DNA from: Typhlomys cinereus | Taxonomy: Eukaryota > Chordata > Mammalia > Rodentia > Platacanthomyidae | DNA length: 64,000 nucleotides | NCBI GenBank assembly: GCA_023101885.1 | Contig: JALPQD010000225.1 | Location: forward strand, 2,728,001-2,792,000 | Reading direction: 5' to 3' | Shown here: positions 9,451 through 20,573 of the stretch, piece by piece | How positions within the stretch are numbered: position 1 is the stretch's first letter | How the letters are laid out: the number at the start of each line of letters is the position of its first letter | Notes under the pieces: model-generated | What the model was told of the DNA's origin: nothing | Database searches by the model: none | Seen by the model: the letters and a program-made list of their open reading frames with translations, nothing else | Program-made: the position numbers and the translations under genes

Positions 9451-12127
9451 AAATAAGCATGCAAATGTTAAAAAACATGGAAATTTTTTATGGCATAAGG
9501 CTTGAAATATTAAAAAAGAAGTCATTGTAATTATTTTCCTAATATAAACATTCACAAAATTCCATCAATTCTCTATTATTTAAACACTTTTACTAGGTGT
9601 GATGCATGTATGTTCTTCTCAGTTGTTAGTCACTTATGCCAGAAGGTTACAAATATTCTTTATAATCATGTCAAATATGAGTAGACTTTCTGTTCATTGG
9701 AGAATTTATCCCAAACCTGAGGATAAAATAGTAAATAATTCTCCAAAGGATTTTATACTCACAAAAGAATAGAACAAGGTGACTAGAAGAAAGATGGAAA
9801 AAGTCAGCCAGGTTACAGCACTGCCAGGCTTCAGAGAGACATTACTTAGCTTTCCATGCCCAGCCACCTGTGCCAGGCCAGAGAGCTGGCGATATAAATG
9901 GCCTTTATCTCTGATTCATGCAGAGCTACTGCCCCGCTCTCTAGTTTGACACTGCATTTTTCTCAGTGACTGGGATCTGTTTCTTTTCATGAAGAGGAAA
10001 GAAAAATCTTGACTAATCTACAGGAGCACAATGACCTTTCTGTTTGTGGGAATTCATACCATGTCCCATAGTTTCTGCTGGGTTTTCTAATATTTAATTG
10101 TATGTTTAGATCTCTACAGAAACTTCAAATGTATGTTAGCTTAGCCATAAGAGTTTTCAATTGAACAAGGCAGCATACTCTTTTTTTCTTTTCTTTAATT
10201 ATTCTTTTACTGTATCATACATGATTGTAGTGAACTTATGATATTTGTAAGCCTTAAAGCCCAGATCCTCCTCTTCCTACTACAATCCTCTCTCCACTTT
10301 TCTTCTTTTTTTGGGGGGGGGCTTGAGTGGCCCACTGGGTTTTTAATTTGTTTTGCCTTTGATGACAGGTGCCTGAGCACTTGCTGGAACATTTATAAGC
10401 AGTCTAGCTAGAGTGGAATAATTAGAAGTTAGTGTCAGACTACAGAGGCAACTTTTTCAGATTGGACACAGAACAGGGACTCCCTAAGGAGAATATAGCA
10501 ACTTCCTGCTTCTGCAAGAATCTCTACTGACTAGAACTTTACTCCCAGGGTTTAATGACAACACCTTACAACAACACAGAGTTAATGGATAGAGTTAAAT
10601 TAAAAGGCACAGGCAAACCCAAAACAAAAGCTTATCCGCCAATTGCTAGATCAAGTCCATTAACTGCTCAGTGTAGCTTGTCCTTGCAGATTTATGATGC
10701 TTTACCACAAGCATGTATCTTCTCTCCTCAGAGGGAACAGCCCATGTTCCCATTTCATCCATGTCACAAAATTAGCAGCAGCTTCCCTAAGGTTTAAGTC
10801 ACAAAGGAGAGTGAAACATTTTCCCCAAAGAGGAAGAGCTATTTTTGTACTAACTTTCCAGAGGTAAGTGTGTCTTACTTACGACTGCACTCAGGAAGTT
10901 AGTATAAGAAAATTTGGTCTGGAAGACTGTGTTAATACTAAGCTCTCTGTATAATAGAGAGATTTGTCATGGCTTTGACCAAACCTACACATAATGTAGG
11001 GGACAAGGCTGACATATTATGTTCAACTGCTAGAAAAGCATAATCATAGTTAGGAAACCAAAATCCCATCCTTTTCTACCACTAGTTAGATGTAGACTTC
11101 AAGAAGATACAACCTATCAGACTCCAAGTCCTTCATCTGCAAGATGGATCAGTATTTTTCAGTGTGGCTATGACTGTCCATACTTGGCTTATGTTTCTAT
11201 TTTCAGTACCAAATAACTCGGGGTCTGGGGTCTTGCATATGTTGAAAGCACTACCACTGAGTATTATATCCCTAGATATTTTCTCTTTCTTATTTTGAAA
11301 TATGCTAGCAGTTAGTCACCCATGAGCTCCTGTCTCAATCTCCTGTGAGGCTGGTATAACAGGCCTATCTCATGGGATCGAGCTTTCCTGGCTATCTCAG
11401 AACAAACACATTTTTTTTTGAAAATCAGATTTTTAAAGACATCCCTAAAAACAGATTTTTAGGGATGGATTCACTTGCTAAAGTTCTTCAGATGATTGAT
11501 TCTAGGATAAGAGATGAGGCCCAAGAACAAAGGATAATTCCAGGAACCCTTACCCTACCCTGCCCATCCTCTCTGAACTGGAGGAGATAAAATTGTGACA
11601 TGACCCTCAAGAGTTATGTCCTCGTATAAGCCTCTGTTGGTGCTGGGACTGTTGATTGGAGCCCTAATAGTGCCACAGTACATAGAATAGGCTAAAGTCA
11701 GAAGTTATGTGAGCTTAAAAGAAGCAAACTGTCTTGCTGTGAGAGGATTTTGTTTTCAGCTCACTTGCTGAAATCTAATTACTATTGTGGTAGTATTAGA
11801 AAATAGAAGCCTTAGGAGGCAATGAAGTAGAAATATGGTGAATCTAATCAGTGACCTGCACCCTTATGAGAAGAAAAGCAGGAATTAGCATGTCTCTTGC
11901 TGTCATTTGTGGATAAAACCAGAAGTTATCAGACTGTATCCCAGAAGGGGAGCCCTCTCAGAACACAAGCCTCCCACTGAAAAAAGATGGGTAAGAATAT
12001 TACTTCCAACAGTAAGTTTGAAAACCTTGCACTCTCTTTTGGTGATAACCACAGAGTAATGACTGGGGATATAATTTCAATTTAGTGTGACCTGAACTCA
12101 AACTTTTTTACATTTACATTTACATTC
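9451..12127. other. Unassigned non-coding sequence
   Basis: No repeat family, exon or RNA gene could be recognised. Only short chance ORFs are present (80 codons or fewer, no domain signature). Small pyrimidine-rich runs occur around 10180-10320, including an uninterrupted G8-9 run near 10313. Confidence 0.5.
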
Positions 12128-12142
12128 TAATAATTGAATGTA

Positions 12143-12356
12143 GGGGCTGGAGAGGTGGCTCAGGGGTTAAGCCTCTGCCTTGTAGGCGGAAGGCCCTGAG
12201 TTCGGATCCTAGACCCCACGTATAGACGCCGGGCAGAAGCGGGGGCGGCCTGTATTTCTGCCCCTGGTAGGGTGAAGCCTGTGAATCCCGTGGCAGAGTA
12301 AACAAGGAGGAAATGGAGGTGGTCCACGGTGATTCCCAAATTCACCCGTGGTTCTC

Positions 12357-12387
<31 letters not shown>

Positions 12388-12455
12388 GCACACACATGCA
12401 CACACACACGCACACATACACACACACATGCACAATTGAATAAATAATAAAAAAT
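12143..12455 (+). mobile_element. Young tRNA-derived SINE (B2-superfamily-like), copy 1
   Basis: The head GGGGCTGGAGAGGTGGCTCA, A box TGGCTCAGGGG and B box GAGTTCGGATCC (a Pol III internal promoter) are present. A body of about 150 bases (TGGTAGGGTGAAGCCTGTGA) follows, then a long CA/CG-rich tract and the tail CACAATTGAATAAATAAT. A perfect 15-bp TSD, TAATAATTGAATGTA, flanks it at 12128-12142 and 12456-12470, so the insertion is recent. The head closely matches rodent B2. The body and CA tail do not match mouse B2, so this looks like a lineage-specific relative. Confidence 0.88.
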
Positions 12456-12470
12456 TAATAATTGAATGTA

Positions 12471-13702
12471 AATCTTTGGTCATGTGACTAAAATGCTGAT
12501 AAGTCTGTTTCTCCATTCGCAAATTGTAACTAATAATCCTGTATCTCCTGAGGTTTACAGATGGGTTTATCCTATGACTCAAATGGATGCACTGAATTAA
12601 TAAATGTTAGACTTACACCTTGCAATGACTCACAACTAGTAGTAGTACTGACTGTTGTGCTTTGCTTAATGATGACTTTAAGGGACATTAACACCTGTCA
12701 TGACCCTTTCTACAAGCTCATTCTAATAGCCTGAATGGTAAACTACAAAGCACATTTGGAAGTATGAGTCACAGCAAAATAATAACAAGGTATATGCAGA
12801 GGATGGTGGTGTTCTACCCCAGAGTCAGCAATTATGCTCTGTCCACTCTGTCCTTGGCTCTCATGAAGTCAAAGAGTGAGAGTGCCAACACCAAAAGTAG
12901 ATGTGCGGGCGATGACTTGAGCACCCAATAGCTGATGTTAAATAGCAAGATTATGGCCTCCTCTTCAACTTCTAACTAGTGTATTCTTCCATCCTTTTTG
13001 ACTGTTAAAGTTAGTGTTTTCCACTAACTTGTCTGAGCTATCCGTAAGTACCAAGTGTAACGTTTTTAACATCCCAAATTGGGAGGCTGCTTGATAGACA
13101 AAGATTCCACAAAAATGGCTGTGTCTGCAATGAATCATCCAGTAAGTCTTGAAAAAAAAAATCCCATGCAGCTCAAACTATAAAAATAAGTCCTGAAGCT
13201 TGCTATTGAGATCTCCATAAATGTGTGGAAGAGAAAACTAACCCTGGGTCTCAGGAGGGACTTTCTGTTTGATTGAAATAAGCATTCAAGAAGTTGCCTA
13301 ACAATCCTCAGAACTCACATTTATTAGTCATGGAGCGAAAGAGAGAAAAGCATGACATAAGTACAACTTTCCTATCATGTACAATACAAATCCTTAAAAA
13401 GCAGGAACAAGAGAAGTTGTAAGAGTATAAATCAAAGAAATACTAAATTATTCTTAACAGCAAAAGTCAAAATGTACAAATTCATTACTAGAAAATTGGC
13501 ATGAGCTAAAACCAGAGATATCCAGATAAATTCATGGACATGTGAGCCATGGAATCCTTACCTTCTGATTAGAGGACTTGGAAGTGTGAAGAATTTGAAC
13601 ATGTAACGAATATCAAATACCAATACAAGGTTCCTCAATAATGCCACCAAAAAGCAAATTCAACATTGGCTTTTATGTTGTCTTATTTCATGAATATATA
13701 AG
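12471..13702. other. Unassigned non-coding sequence
   Basis: Nothing recognisable was seen on either strand: no ORF above 60 codons with a meaningful signature, and no SINE or L1 motif. Confidence 0.45.
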
Positions 13703-13712
13703 AAGTCACAGA

Positions 13713-13918
13713 GGGCTGGAGAGGTGGCTCAGGGGTTAAGTCTCTGCTTTGCAGGCGGGAGGTCCTGAGTTCAGATCCCACGTATAGACACCAGGCAGAA
13801 GTGGGGGTGGCCTGCGTTTCTGATCCTAGTAGGGCGGAGCCTGTGAATCCCAGGACAGAGTAAACAAGGAGGAGGTGGTCCATGGTGGTTCCTGAATTCA
13901 CCCGTGGTTCTACGCCCG

Positions 13919-13952
<34 letters not shown>

Positions 13953-14006
13953 TACATGCACACACACACACATGCACAATTGAATAAAAATAATAAAAAA
14001 ATTAAA
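13713..14006 (+). mobile_element. Young B2-like SINE, copy 2
   Basis: It shares the same head (GGGCTGGAGAGGTGGCTCAG), A/B boxes, body (TAGGGCGGAGCCTGTGAATC), CA tract preceded by a CGCGCGCG run, and tail CACAATTGAATAAAAATAAT. An imperfect TSD, AAGTCA(C/T)AGA, flanks it at 13703-13712 and 14007-14016. Confidence 0.87.
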
Positions 14007-14017
14007 AAGTCATAGAG

Positions 14018-15160
14018 AAGAAGAAATATGGGAATTCAAATTGCTTTCATATAAAGTTGAATTCCTTTTAGAACTGTGGTGTTTATTTGAGGGAAAATCT
14101 ACATTAAATTCACTCCTTCAGAGTAGTCATAACCACGGCAAGATTTGTGATTAAAACCAGAAGCAACATCCCATGTGAACAATGTTCAGAGAGAGTAATG
14201 GTTCTACTCACACACACAGAAGATGACTACTGGTCTCCAGAGATCTGTTCCCTGTACAGATGCAAGATTGAAAATAGAGTGATAGGAAGGCTAAAGTAGG
14301 GGGGGGGTAAAAGAACAGAAATGAAAACAATTTGGAAACAGCCTTTTGTCAGCCTCTAGAAGATTAGGACTTGGAAGGAAAAATAAATGCTAGAATCTGC
14401 CACCTGTTCTTTGGCATTTATGGGTGGATTTATTCTGTGAATTGATGGATGCACGGACATTGGTCTCACTAGAGAGATCTACTCAGACTTGAACGAAGTC
14501 TTGGACCCAGAAGTTGATCAAGCAAGCCAAGTACAGCAAGGCTGTGAAGAGGCACCTTAGGGGCTGCAAATACTCTCAGAACAAGTGACGGACCATGGCC
14601 CTTTTTCCCCCAGAATTTTTCTGACACTTTTCCAAACAATTAGAAAACTATTTACAAACCCTGACCCCATGCCACACTGGTACAAAGCTCAATCTCAGGA
14701 GGGCTTCCTCCTTGTCTTTTGTGCATGCATATGCCCAAAATGTGCTCAAGCTTGTTGTTATTTAAAGAACTCTAATTAGGAACTGAGATTTGATATTTGT
14801 CATGTGCATGGATTCGTCCAAATTCCATAATTTTTAACCTCAAATCAATTTCTGGTCATGAATTTGTCTCATTCCATTGTTTGTATTTCAATATAATTTA
14901 GTATTTCTTTAGAGTTGAAAAGAACAATATTGTGGGAAGATAAGGCAATTGGGAGTCAATAAGCAAGAGTAAACTAGTTTAAGTCAAGCCGGGGGGGGGG
15001 CAGATATCAAGTTAAAGGTTCTCACTAAAAAAAACAGGACATTTTAAAATTTTAAAGGATCAATTGTGTTCACAGCAGCTGCTGCAACCCTGTCACAGCA
15101 CTGCATCTTGCTGAACTCCAGGCAAAGAAGGGGAGTAAATACGTAAATAAAAAGGTGGCT
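14018..15160. other. Unassigned; may include 5' end of the H3.3 retrocopy
   Basis: No recognisable element was seen between the SINE and the H3.3 pseudogene. A G9-10 run occurs near 14991. The last 100 bases (about 15060-15165) could derive from the H3.3 transcript 5'UTR, since they lead straight into the pseudo-start codon, but this was not confirmed. Confidence 0.4.
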
Positions 15161-15165
15161 GTACC

Positions 15166-15843
15166 ATGGTTAATATCAAGCAGACCACCTGCAAATCCAC
15201 TGACAGTAAAGCATCCAAGAAACAACTGGCTTCAAAAACTTTTTGTAAAAGTTTGTCCTCTACTGTTTCAGGTCCAGTACTGTTGAGCTCAGGGAACATT
15301 TACACACTACCAGAAGTCCACTGAACTTCGGATTCACAAACTGCCTTTCCAGTGCCTGGTGCTAGAAATTGCTTAGGACTTCAAAATAGAACTGTGCTTC
15401 CAGAGTGCAGGTCTTGGTGTTTTGCAGGAAACAAATGAAGTCTATCTGGCTGGTCTTTTTGAACCTACTAACGTGGGTGCTATCCATGGCAAATGTGTAA
15501 CAATTATATCCAATTAGCACATTGCATAGGCCTGAGAGTGCTTAAGAATCCACTATGATGAGAACATTTCATCCTCAAATTTTTTTTCTTCCTGCTATTG
15601 GCAGTTCTGCATATTAGATATCCCCCTCCCAAATGGGGTCAAAAAGGTACCCAAGTATGTGATTGAGAGTGGAAAACTAGGGGACAGAAAATAGGTATTG
15701 GCAGTCTTTCCATTTTCATTTGCGCGTAAATTTTCAACATAAAGGCAAGATATAAAGCATTAATGAAAGTCAAAATAACTCAGAGAACAAAGTTCGGAAC
15801 TTCAACTTTATAGCAATTAAAAAAGTTATAGTTTTCTTAACAA
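15166..15843 (+). pseudogene. H3-3A pseudogene: H3.3 histone processed pseudogene: coding part and proximal 3'UTR
   Basis: The functional parent encodes replication-independent histone H3.3. The sequence starts at ATG 15166 in a CCATGG context and reads recognisably through the H3 tail (KQT, RKS-like KST, KQLA), but with many changes and a deletion around the GVKKPHRY region that shifts the frame. Later blocks are clear: QKSTEL, KLPFQ, a stop in place of the Q of EIAQDF, CFQSA, GLFE and AIHGK. The family stop (GCTTAA, 15541-15546) is followed by H3-3A 3'UTR text (GAATCCACTATGATG, GGGGACAGAAA). There are no introns, so it is a retrocopy. The 3'UTR is cut by an L1 at 15844 and resumes at 16398. 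The 3'UTR match to H3-3A rather than H3-3B is from memory. Confidence 0.92.
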
Positions 15844-16397
15844 CAAACTATAATACAGAACACCAAAGACCCTACATTACTCACCTGGAACTAGACCAGT
15901 CAAATCATCTCCCCATCCTAAAGCTCAGGGAACCTTGTGGAAGAGGGGACAGCAAGATTGTAAGAGCTCAAAGATGGGGAGGACCAATGATATGCAAGAT
16001 ACTCCACACAAGTTATGGCTGCAGCAGCTAGGATTGGACTTTGCCTGACCTGCACAATGGCTGGCATGTCAATGATCCCCCAAGTGATTAAACAGTCATA
16101 ATAGAATCCCCATACTAACGGGGAGCCCAAGAAGTGGCTCCAGGGTATGTCGAATCCTGAACCCTCACTAGGGTGGAGGACTCAGAGGGAGGTTTAGCGT
16201 CCACATAAAATAATGCTCCAGGAGATAGGAGGAAGGAAAGGAGAAGCACTGAGAGAGGGAGAGAGACAAAGGGGGGTGAAAGGAAGCAGTGAAGGGGAGA
16301 GAGTAGAATGGGTGAAAAGGAAAAGAAGGGGGAGGGAGAGGATGAGGTACTTATTGAGCTTGTATGATTAGAAAAAAAGTAAAATGTGGGAGAAAAA
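15844..16397 (+). mobile_element. 5'-truncated L1 (3'UTR only) inside the H3.3 pseudogene
   Basis: The sequence is a 3'UTR segment shared with L1-E and L1-I (AACACCAAAGACCCTACATT, CTCCACACAAGTTATGGCTG). It has a G/A-rich tract at 16215-16345 and the terminal TATTGAGCTTGTATGATTAG plus an A-rich tail. A 21-bp TSD with two mismatches flanks it (15823-15843 and 16398-16418). The flanks are continuous H3.3 3'UTR, so the L1 is younger than the pseudogene. Confidence 0.9.
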
Positions 16398-16608
16398 AAG
16401 TTACAGTTTTCTTGACAATATCAGCATTTGATTTTTTTTAATTGAGGGCAACTAAATGGTGTTTGTAACATTTTCGTCATACAGTAGAGTCCTTTCATTC
16501 ATTACACTTTTCTGAGTTGTTCTACATGTAAGTAGATATTTTCAATGTTGTCTGTCTTATATGGTGTTCCTATAAGTTTGTTATCAAATACATCAAACTA
16601 TAAAAAAG
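16398..16608 (+). pseudogene. H3-3A pseudogene: H3.3 processed pseudogene: distal 3'UTR
   Basis: This continues the same 3'UTR after the L1 interruption: CAGCATTTGATTTTTTTTAA, GGGCAACTAAATGGTGTTTG, CATACAGTAGAGTCC, and an end at ACATCAAACTATAAAAAAG. The order agrees with the distal H3-3A 3'UTR and ends in an A-run near 16600-16606. The first 21 bases are the L1 target-site duplication. Confidence 0.85.
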
Positions 16609-17778
16609 AATATTTTTTCCTTTTCTTCTTTCCTTCTTACTCTGATGAGTATAGGAGCTGACACTTGATGGGATTTTACTATCAAGCCAAAATGTATGCT
16701 CTACAGTCACTAAGAGTCATCCATAGCAGCTGTCACGAAATGAGAAGCCAGATACAGAAACCAGAAACTAGATGTAGCTTCTATGATGAGATAGATAATA
16801 TAGAATAACTAAAGTATTTTAAAGTCAAATTACAGAATAAGAAGCAAAACTGACCCCAAAAGAGGTGAAAATTATTAAGCCTCATTTGTGAAGAAAAATG
16901 GGAATTAGAACATTTTGATGGTATCTGTCTTATAAAAATGTCAAAAATAAAAATGCCCTTGATGGTGGGGGGTGATGAGAAACAACCAAACTCGATCCCT
17001 GAGGCTGCAGGGGTGGAGCTGCAGAAATATTTATCAAATGCTGTCAGCACTCACATGACCCATGCAAATGCCTCCCTTGTACGTGTGTCCTGGGAATCAG
17101 CATCAGGTATGTTAAGGACAGTATTTTCATAATAGTGAAAAAGCAAGACCTGAGAGCTCTCACCTGAATATGAAAATAATAGTAGTTTTGATAGTTTAAC
17201 CATTTCCAGTGAAATTAATGGATGGTTGAATTTAAAGAGGAAATACATTCTCCCTTGGTGATAATTCCCCATATTCTACTGAGAAAAGGTATAAAATATT
17301 CTGCCACCAATATTTTAATTTCTTTTTCCAGGGTATCATCAGGATCTTTTACAAATCAGAACTCCTAAAAATTTAGTTTGAAGCAAAACTATACTAAAAC
17401 TGTTTTTAATGACAATTGCCCTGAGTACAAAAACCAGGGTGGCCTGTGTGACCCTCACTGAGTGGTGTAACCCATCAGGCAATGAGTTCATAGTTTTTTC
17501 AACCCTTATTCTGGTAAAATGAATCTCAGCCTAACATTGCTTCTGTCACGACTTTAATCAGTTTCATTTTTATTATTATCAAGACTTTTAAAATACCATT
17601 ATAATAAAAATGGACCTAATTTTTAAAAGAATGTCAGTTATGTGAATTTTTGAGTGTCCATATAATGAAATTTCATGTGCCCCTGAAAATTATATTGGAG
17701 TTTTTTTATTGACATAAAAATGTATGAAAAAAACTTTTAGTGAAAATTTATGAAAAAATTTATGAAAAAAGAGTCATC
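16609..17778. other. Unassigned non-coding sequence
   Basis: No recognisable repeat, exon or RNA gene. A possible ORF of 89 codons on the minus strand (16781-17050) has no recognisable feature. Confidence 0.4.
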
Positions 17779-17792
17779 AAAACTATGTCATT

Positions 17793-17869
17793 GGGGATCC
17801 AGGGAGGGGTGGAGGGAGGGAGAGGAATGGGGTACCTATCAAGTTTGTATGAGTGGAAAATATAAAAAA
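17793..17869 (+). mobile_element. 77-bp L1 stub (extreme 3' end)
   Basis: Only the last part of an L1 3'UTR is present: GGGAGGGAGAGGAATGGGGT, TACCTATCAAGTTTGTATGA and an A-run. It is flanked by the 14-bp repeat AAAACTATG(T/A)CATT at 17779-17792 and 17870-17883. It is a complete but extremely short insertion. Confidence 0.85.
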
Positions 17870-17883
17870 AAAACTATGACATT

Positions 17884-19019
17884 ATTTTAGTAAAGATAAA
17901 AGCTAACAATAGGAGAGGTGAAATGTAGATTGTGTTGGATAGCAAAATGTATTTTGGGATACTGGAAATCACAGGCATACAGCTTTCACCCAAGCATCCT
18001 AGTGTGTTTTAGCTTTTCAAAGATGAGAAAAATAAGGAACCAATCCAAATAGTAAACAGAGTACCTGTTTATTATTTGTACAAACGAGTTGAAGGTGAAT
18101 TTGGGCCTTTCTCTACCCAGACCAAAGTCAATGATTCTGCGGAGGCCCCTATGCTAGGTTGGACTTGATATCTTGACCTCTCTGCACGGAATAAAAGGCT
18201 GGTGAAACAGATCAAGTGCACACAATTATTTATTTACAAAAGTCTGGCCAGTTTTACAGATAGAAATGATCCTGTGAGTGCTGAGGTCAAATCACTGAAG
18301 TCATCTGCTTCCTTTCCTTAGACTGATAGCAGGGAGGGGTGCGCACAGGTAGAAGGTAAGGCAGACCCAGCACCATCCAGCTTCAGGACCTTGCTTCAGA
18401 AATCTACTATTTCATGACAAATACTCCAATGGTATTGCTTAAGTTGCCTGTGTGACAGCATCCAGAGCCCATCAGTGTTGTGGAGTGGAGAGAGTGTTCT
18501 AACAAAATGAGTCATCTTCTAAAATACTCTAAACATTCAGACAGAAAATGATTCTGAGTTGGTGCTCACAGATTCCCAGGAGTAGGCAATAAGAGACTTT
18601 TGATACAGTGCTGCCTGCAAGACCCCAACCATAAGAGACATATGACAAAGTATGGCTGTGCAGTCACTTTTTTAGTTGCTGTGACAAAGTGCCTGGAAGA
18701 AGCAGACTTCCAGGCACAGAGACTGTCAAGAAATTGCTCTGGTAGAGACCAGTCTCTAGAAAGGGAGAAGTCTTCAGTTCATCTTACTCTGTTCTGCCCC
18801 TGTGATAAAATCCCACGAAAATTTCATAGATGGCAGGAGTACACTTGTTGAGTTCTAGAGGCTGGGAAGCCTAAGTGCAAGGTGTCAGCTACATTTTTTT
18901 GTGTCTTCACATTGCAAAAGGAGGAATGGATCCTGTAGTCTTGTATTAAGACAGTGTTTCCATGTACAAGGACCACTCTCTCCTGACCTGATCAGTACTC
19001 AGAAACCCTTTTCCTTTCT
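17884..19019. other. Unassigned; part resembles an ancient dispersed repeat
   Basis: About 18690-18930 resembles an old mammalian interspersed repeat of the 'gttgctgtgacaaa ... tctagaggctgggaag ... aaggtgtcag ... gtcttcacat' type. The family was not assigned with confidence. The rest is unrecognised. Confidence 0.35.
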
Positions 19020-19029
19020 TTCTTTTCAT

Positions 19030-19215
19030 TCTTTACACATGCCAGGCAAGTGTTATACCACTGGGTTGGGATAGCCCAGTGTTTTTATTTTTATTTTACA
19101 TTTTATTTTGAAGGAGGCTCTCTCACAAAGTTGCACAGTCAAGCCTTGAATTCACAGTGTAGCTCAGCCAGGCATTAAACTTAGGCACTTCCTGCTTTAG
19201 TCTTCCAAGCAGATG
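19030..19215 (-). mobile_element. Old composite SINE: B1 plus ID-like (B1-dID type), antisense
   Basis: Read on the plus strand, a reverse-complement ID-like piece comes first (ATGCCAGGCAAGTGTTATAC, CACTGGGTTGGG). A T-rich linker follows, then a reverse-complement B1-like piece (TGTAGCTCAGCCAGGCATTA, GTCTTCCAAGCAGATGTGG). On its own strand the order is B1 followed by ID-like. That is the order of the B1-dID dimers described in several rodent families, and the reverse of the ID-then-B1 order of murine B4-type elements. It is heavily diverged, and the assignment is by eye. Confidence 0.5.
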
Positions 19216-20407
19216 TGGTAGCAAGCCAGTTCATCAGGCCCAACAGGCCCCATTTCTTAATGTCACCATACTGGAAACTCATCTCAAATAAGTACTTCAG
19301 GCCACAGCAATACTTTATTAGGCATACCTACTGGGAGAGAGTGTCCTACTCTGTGGGACTGTGGTTTGCTTCAAAAACACAGCTCAGAGACATCTCCCAT
19401 GTGTACTTGAACATTTATCACAGACTCCAAATCTGTGCTCTACATATATAGTATAATATGAGAGATGTGTGTTGGATGGGTGATAACTACGTGAAACTTA
19501 GAACATCTCCAGCTCTTTCATGGGCTTATCATGATCATAAAAATGACTGTGAGGTATGTAAATCTAAGGAGTATAGCAGGAACTAGCAGATAAGACATCT
19601 TTCTTTTCTTTTGAATAGTTTCTTAACTATGATGATTAGGCAGATTTTGCTAAACTTTTCCAAAACATTCTCCTCTGGACTGAAAATGCATGAGAACTTT
19701 CGAGAGGCAAGGCTCATTTCTTCCAAAGGTTGTATGCCTAAATTATAAATTGGAGTCAGTAAGTCAGACATTTAAAAGTTCTAAAAATAGGGGTGGATAA
19801 TAAGAGCACTTTCTCAACCAAAACCTCAGCCTTCCCTCCGCTGCACTCAGAGAAAGCAGAAACAAATCTTTCTCCTCAAGTGGAAAAATGCGTAATAGAA
19901 CTCTCCCAGATGCCTTGGACTCTGGGCACTGACAATGTGTTTCCATCAATCTCATTTATTTTTGTCTGAAATCTTATTTTCAGGCCATTACATTCAAATA
20001 CTGAATCATACCATATCTACCAATATAGTCTCAGAGGGAAAAAATGAAAAGGAAAAGCCTTTTATTAGCAGACAGGTTCACTTTCTGGTTTTAACCATGA
20101 CGAGAGTCTGTGCTGAAGAAGAACAGCCAATTGCTCAGTGAAATTTAATCAAACAGATGAAAGAAGTTATTGAAAACATGGAGAAAGTCTTTCAAAGGTA
20201 ATTTGTGAAAAGATGGAAAAAAGTTTCCAGTGTCACCAAATAAAGTCATGAAATCAAACATAAGAAGCTTCTAGAATACCATGGATCTGTGAGACAGGGA
20301 GTCAAAGTTTACCCAGCTCTTGCCTCAATCCCATTGTCTCAAATTACCAGGTTGCATGATTAGGTCATTTGGGTGGCGGAAGAAGACAAACACAGCAGCT
20401 AAATGAA
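19216..20407. other. Unassigned non-coding sequence
   Basis: No recognisable feature on either strand. Short ORFs of 60-80 codons only. Confidence 0.4.
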
Positions 20408-20535
20408 AGTAAGAGCCCAAAACGGTTGATAGCACTTGTAATTGTTGAACTCAAGAGGCTGTCATAGGAAGACTCATGAGTTCCAGGCCAACCAGCCTTC
20501 AATCTATCCTACCCCCACAAAAAAAAAAAAAAACA
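20408..20535 (+). mobile_element. Old B1 (7SL-derived) SINE
   Basis: A diverged B1-like order is present: GATAGCACTTGTAATTGTTG (from 'cacatgcctgtaatcccagc'), a GAACTCAAGAGGCTG block, CATGAGTTCCAGGCCAACCA, and an A-rich tail from about 20519. A purine-rich (A/G) tract, 20534-20572, follows the tail. Confidence 0.55.
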
Positions 20536-20573
20536 GAAAGAGAAAGAGGGAGAGAAAGAGAAAGAGAGATCAG
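20517..20573 (+). repeat. A-run and (GARA) polypurine microsatellite
   Basis: A run of about 15 As is followed by irregular AAAGAG/GGGAGA repeats, grown from the B1 tail. Confidence 0.8.

Noticed and set aside
12160..12582. Minus-strand ORFs with VCVCVC and SALPGPE-like stretches, recurring at 13683, 25406, 28859, 41602 and 58525
   Set aside because: They are the same SINE body and its CA tail read in reverse. The repetition is due to SINE copies, not to a gene family.
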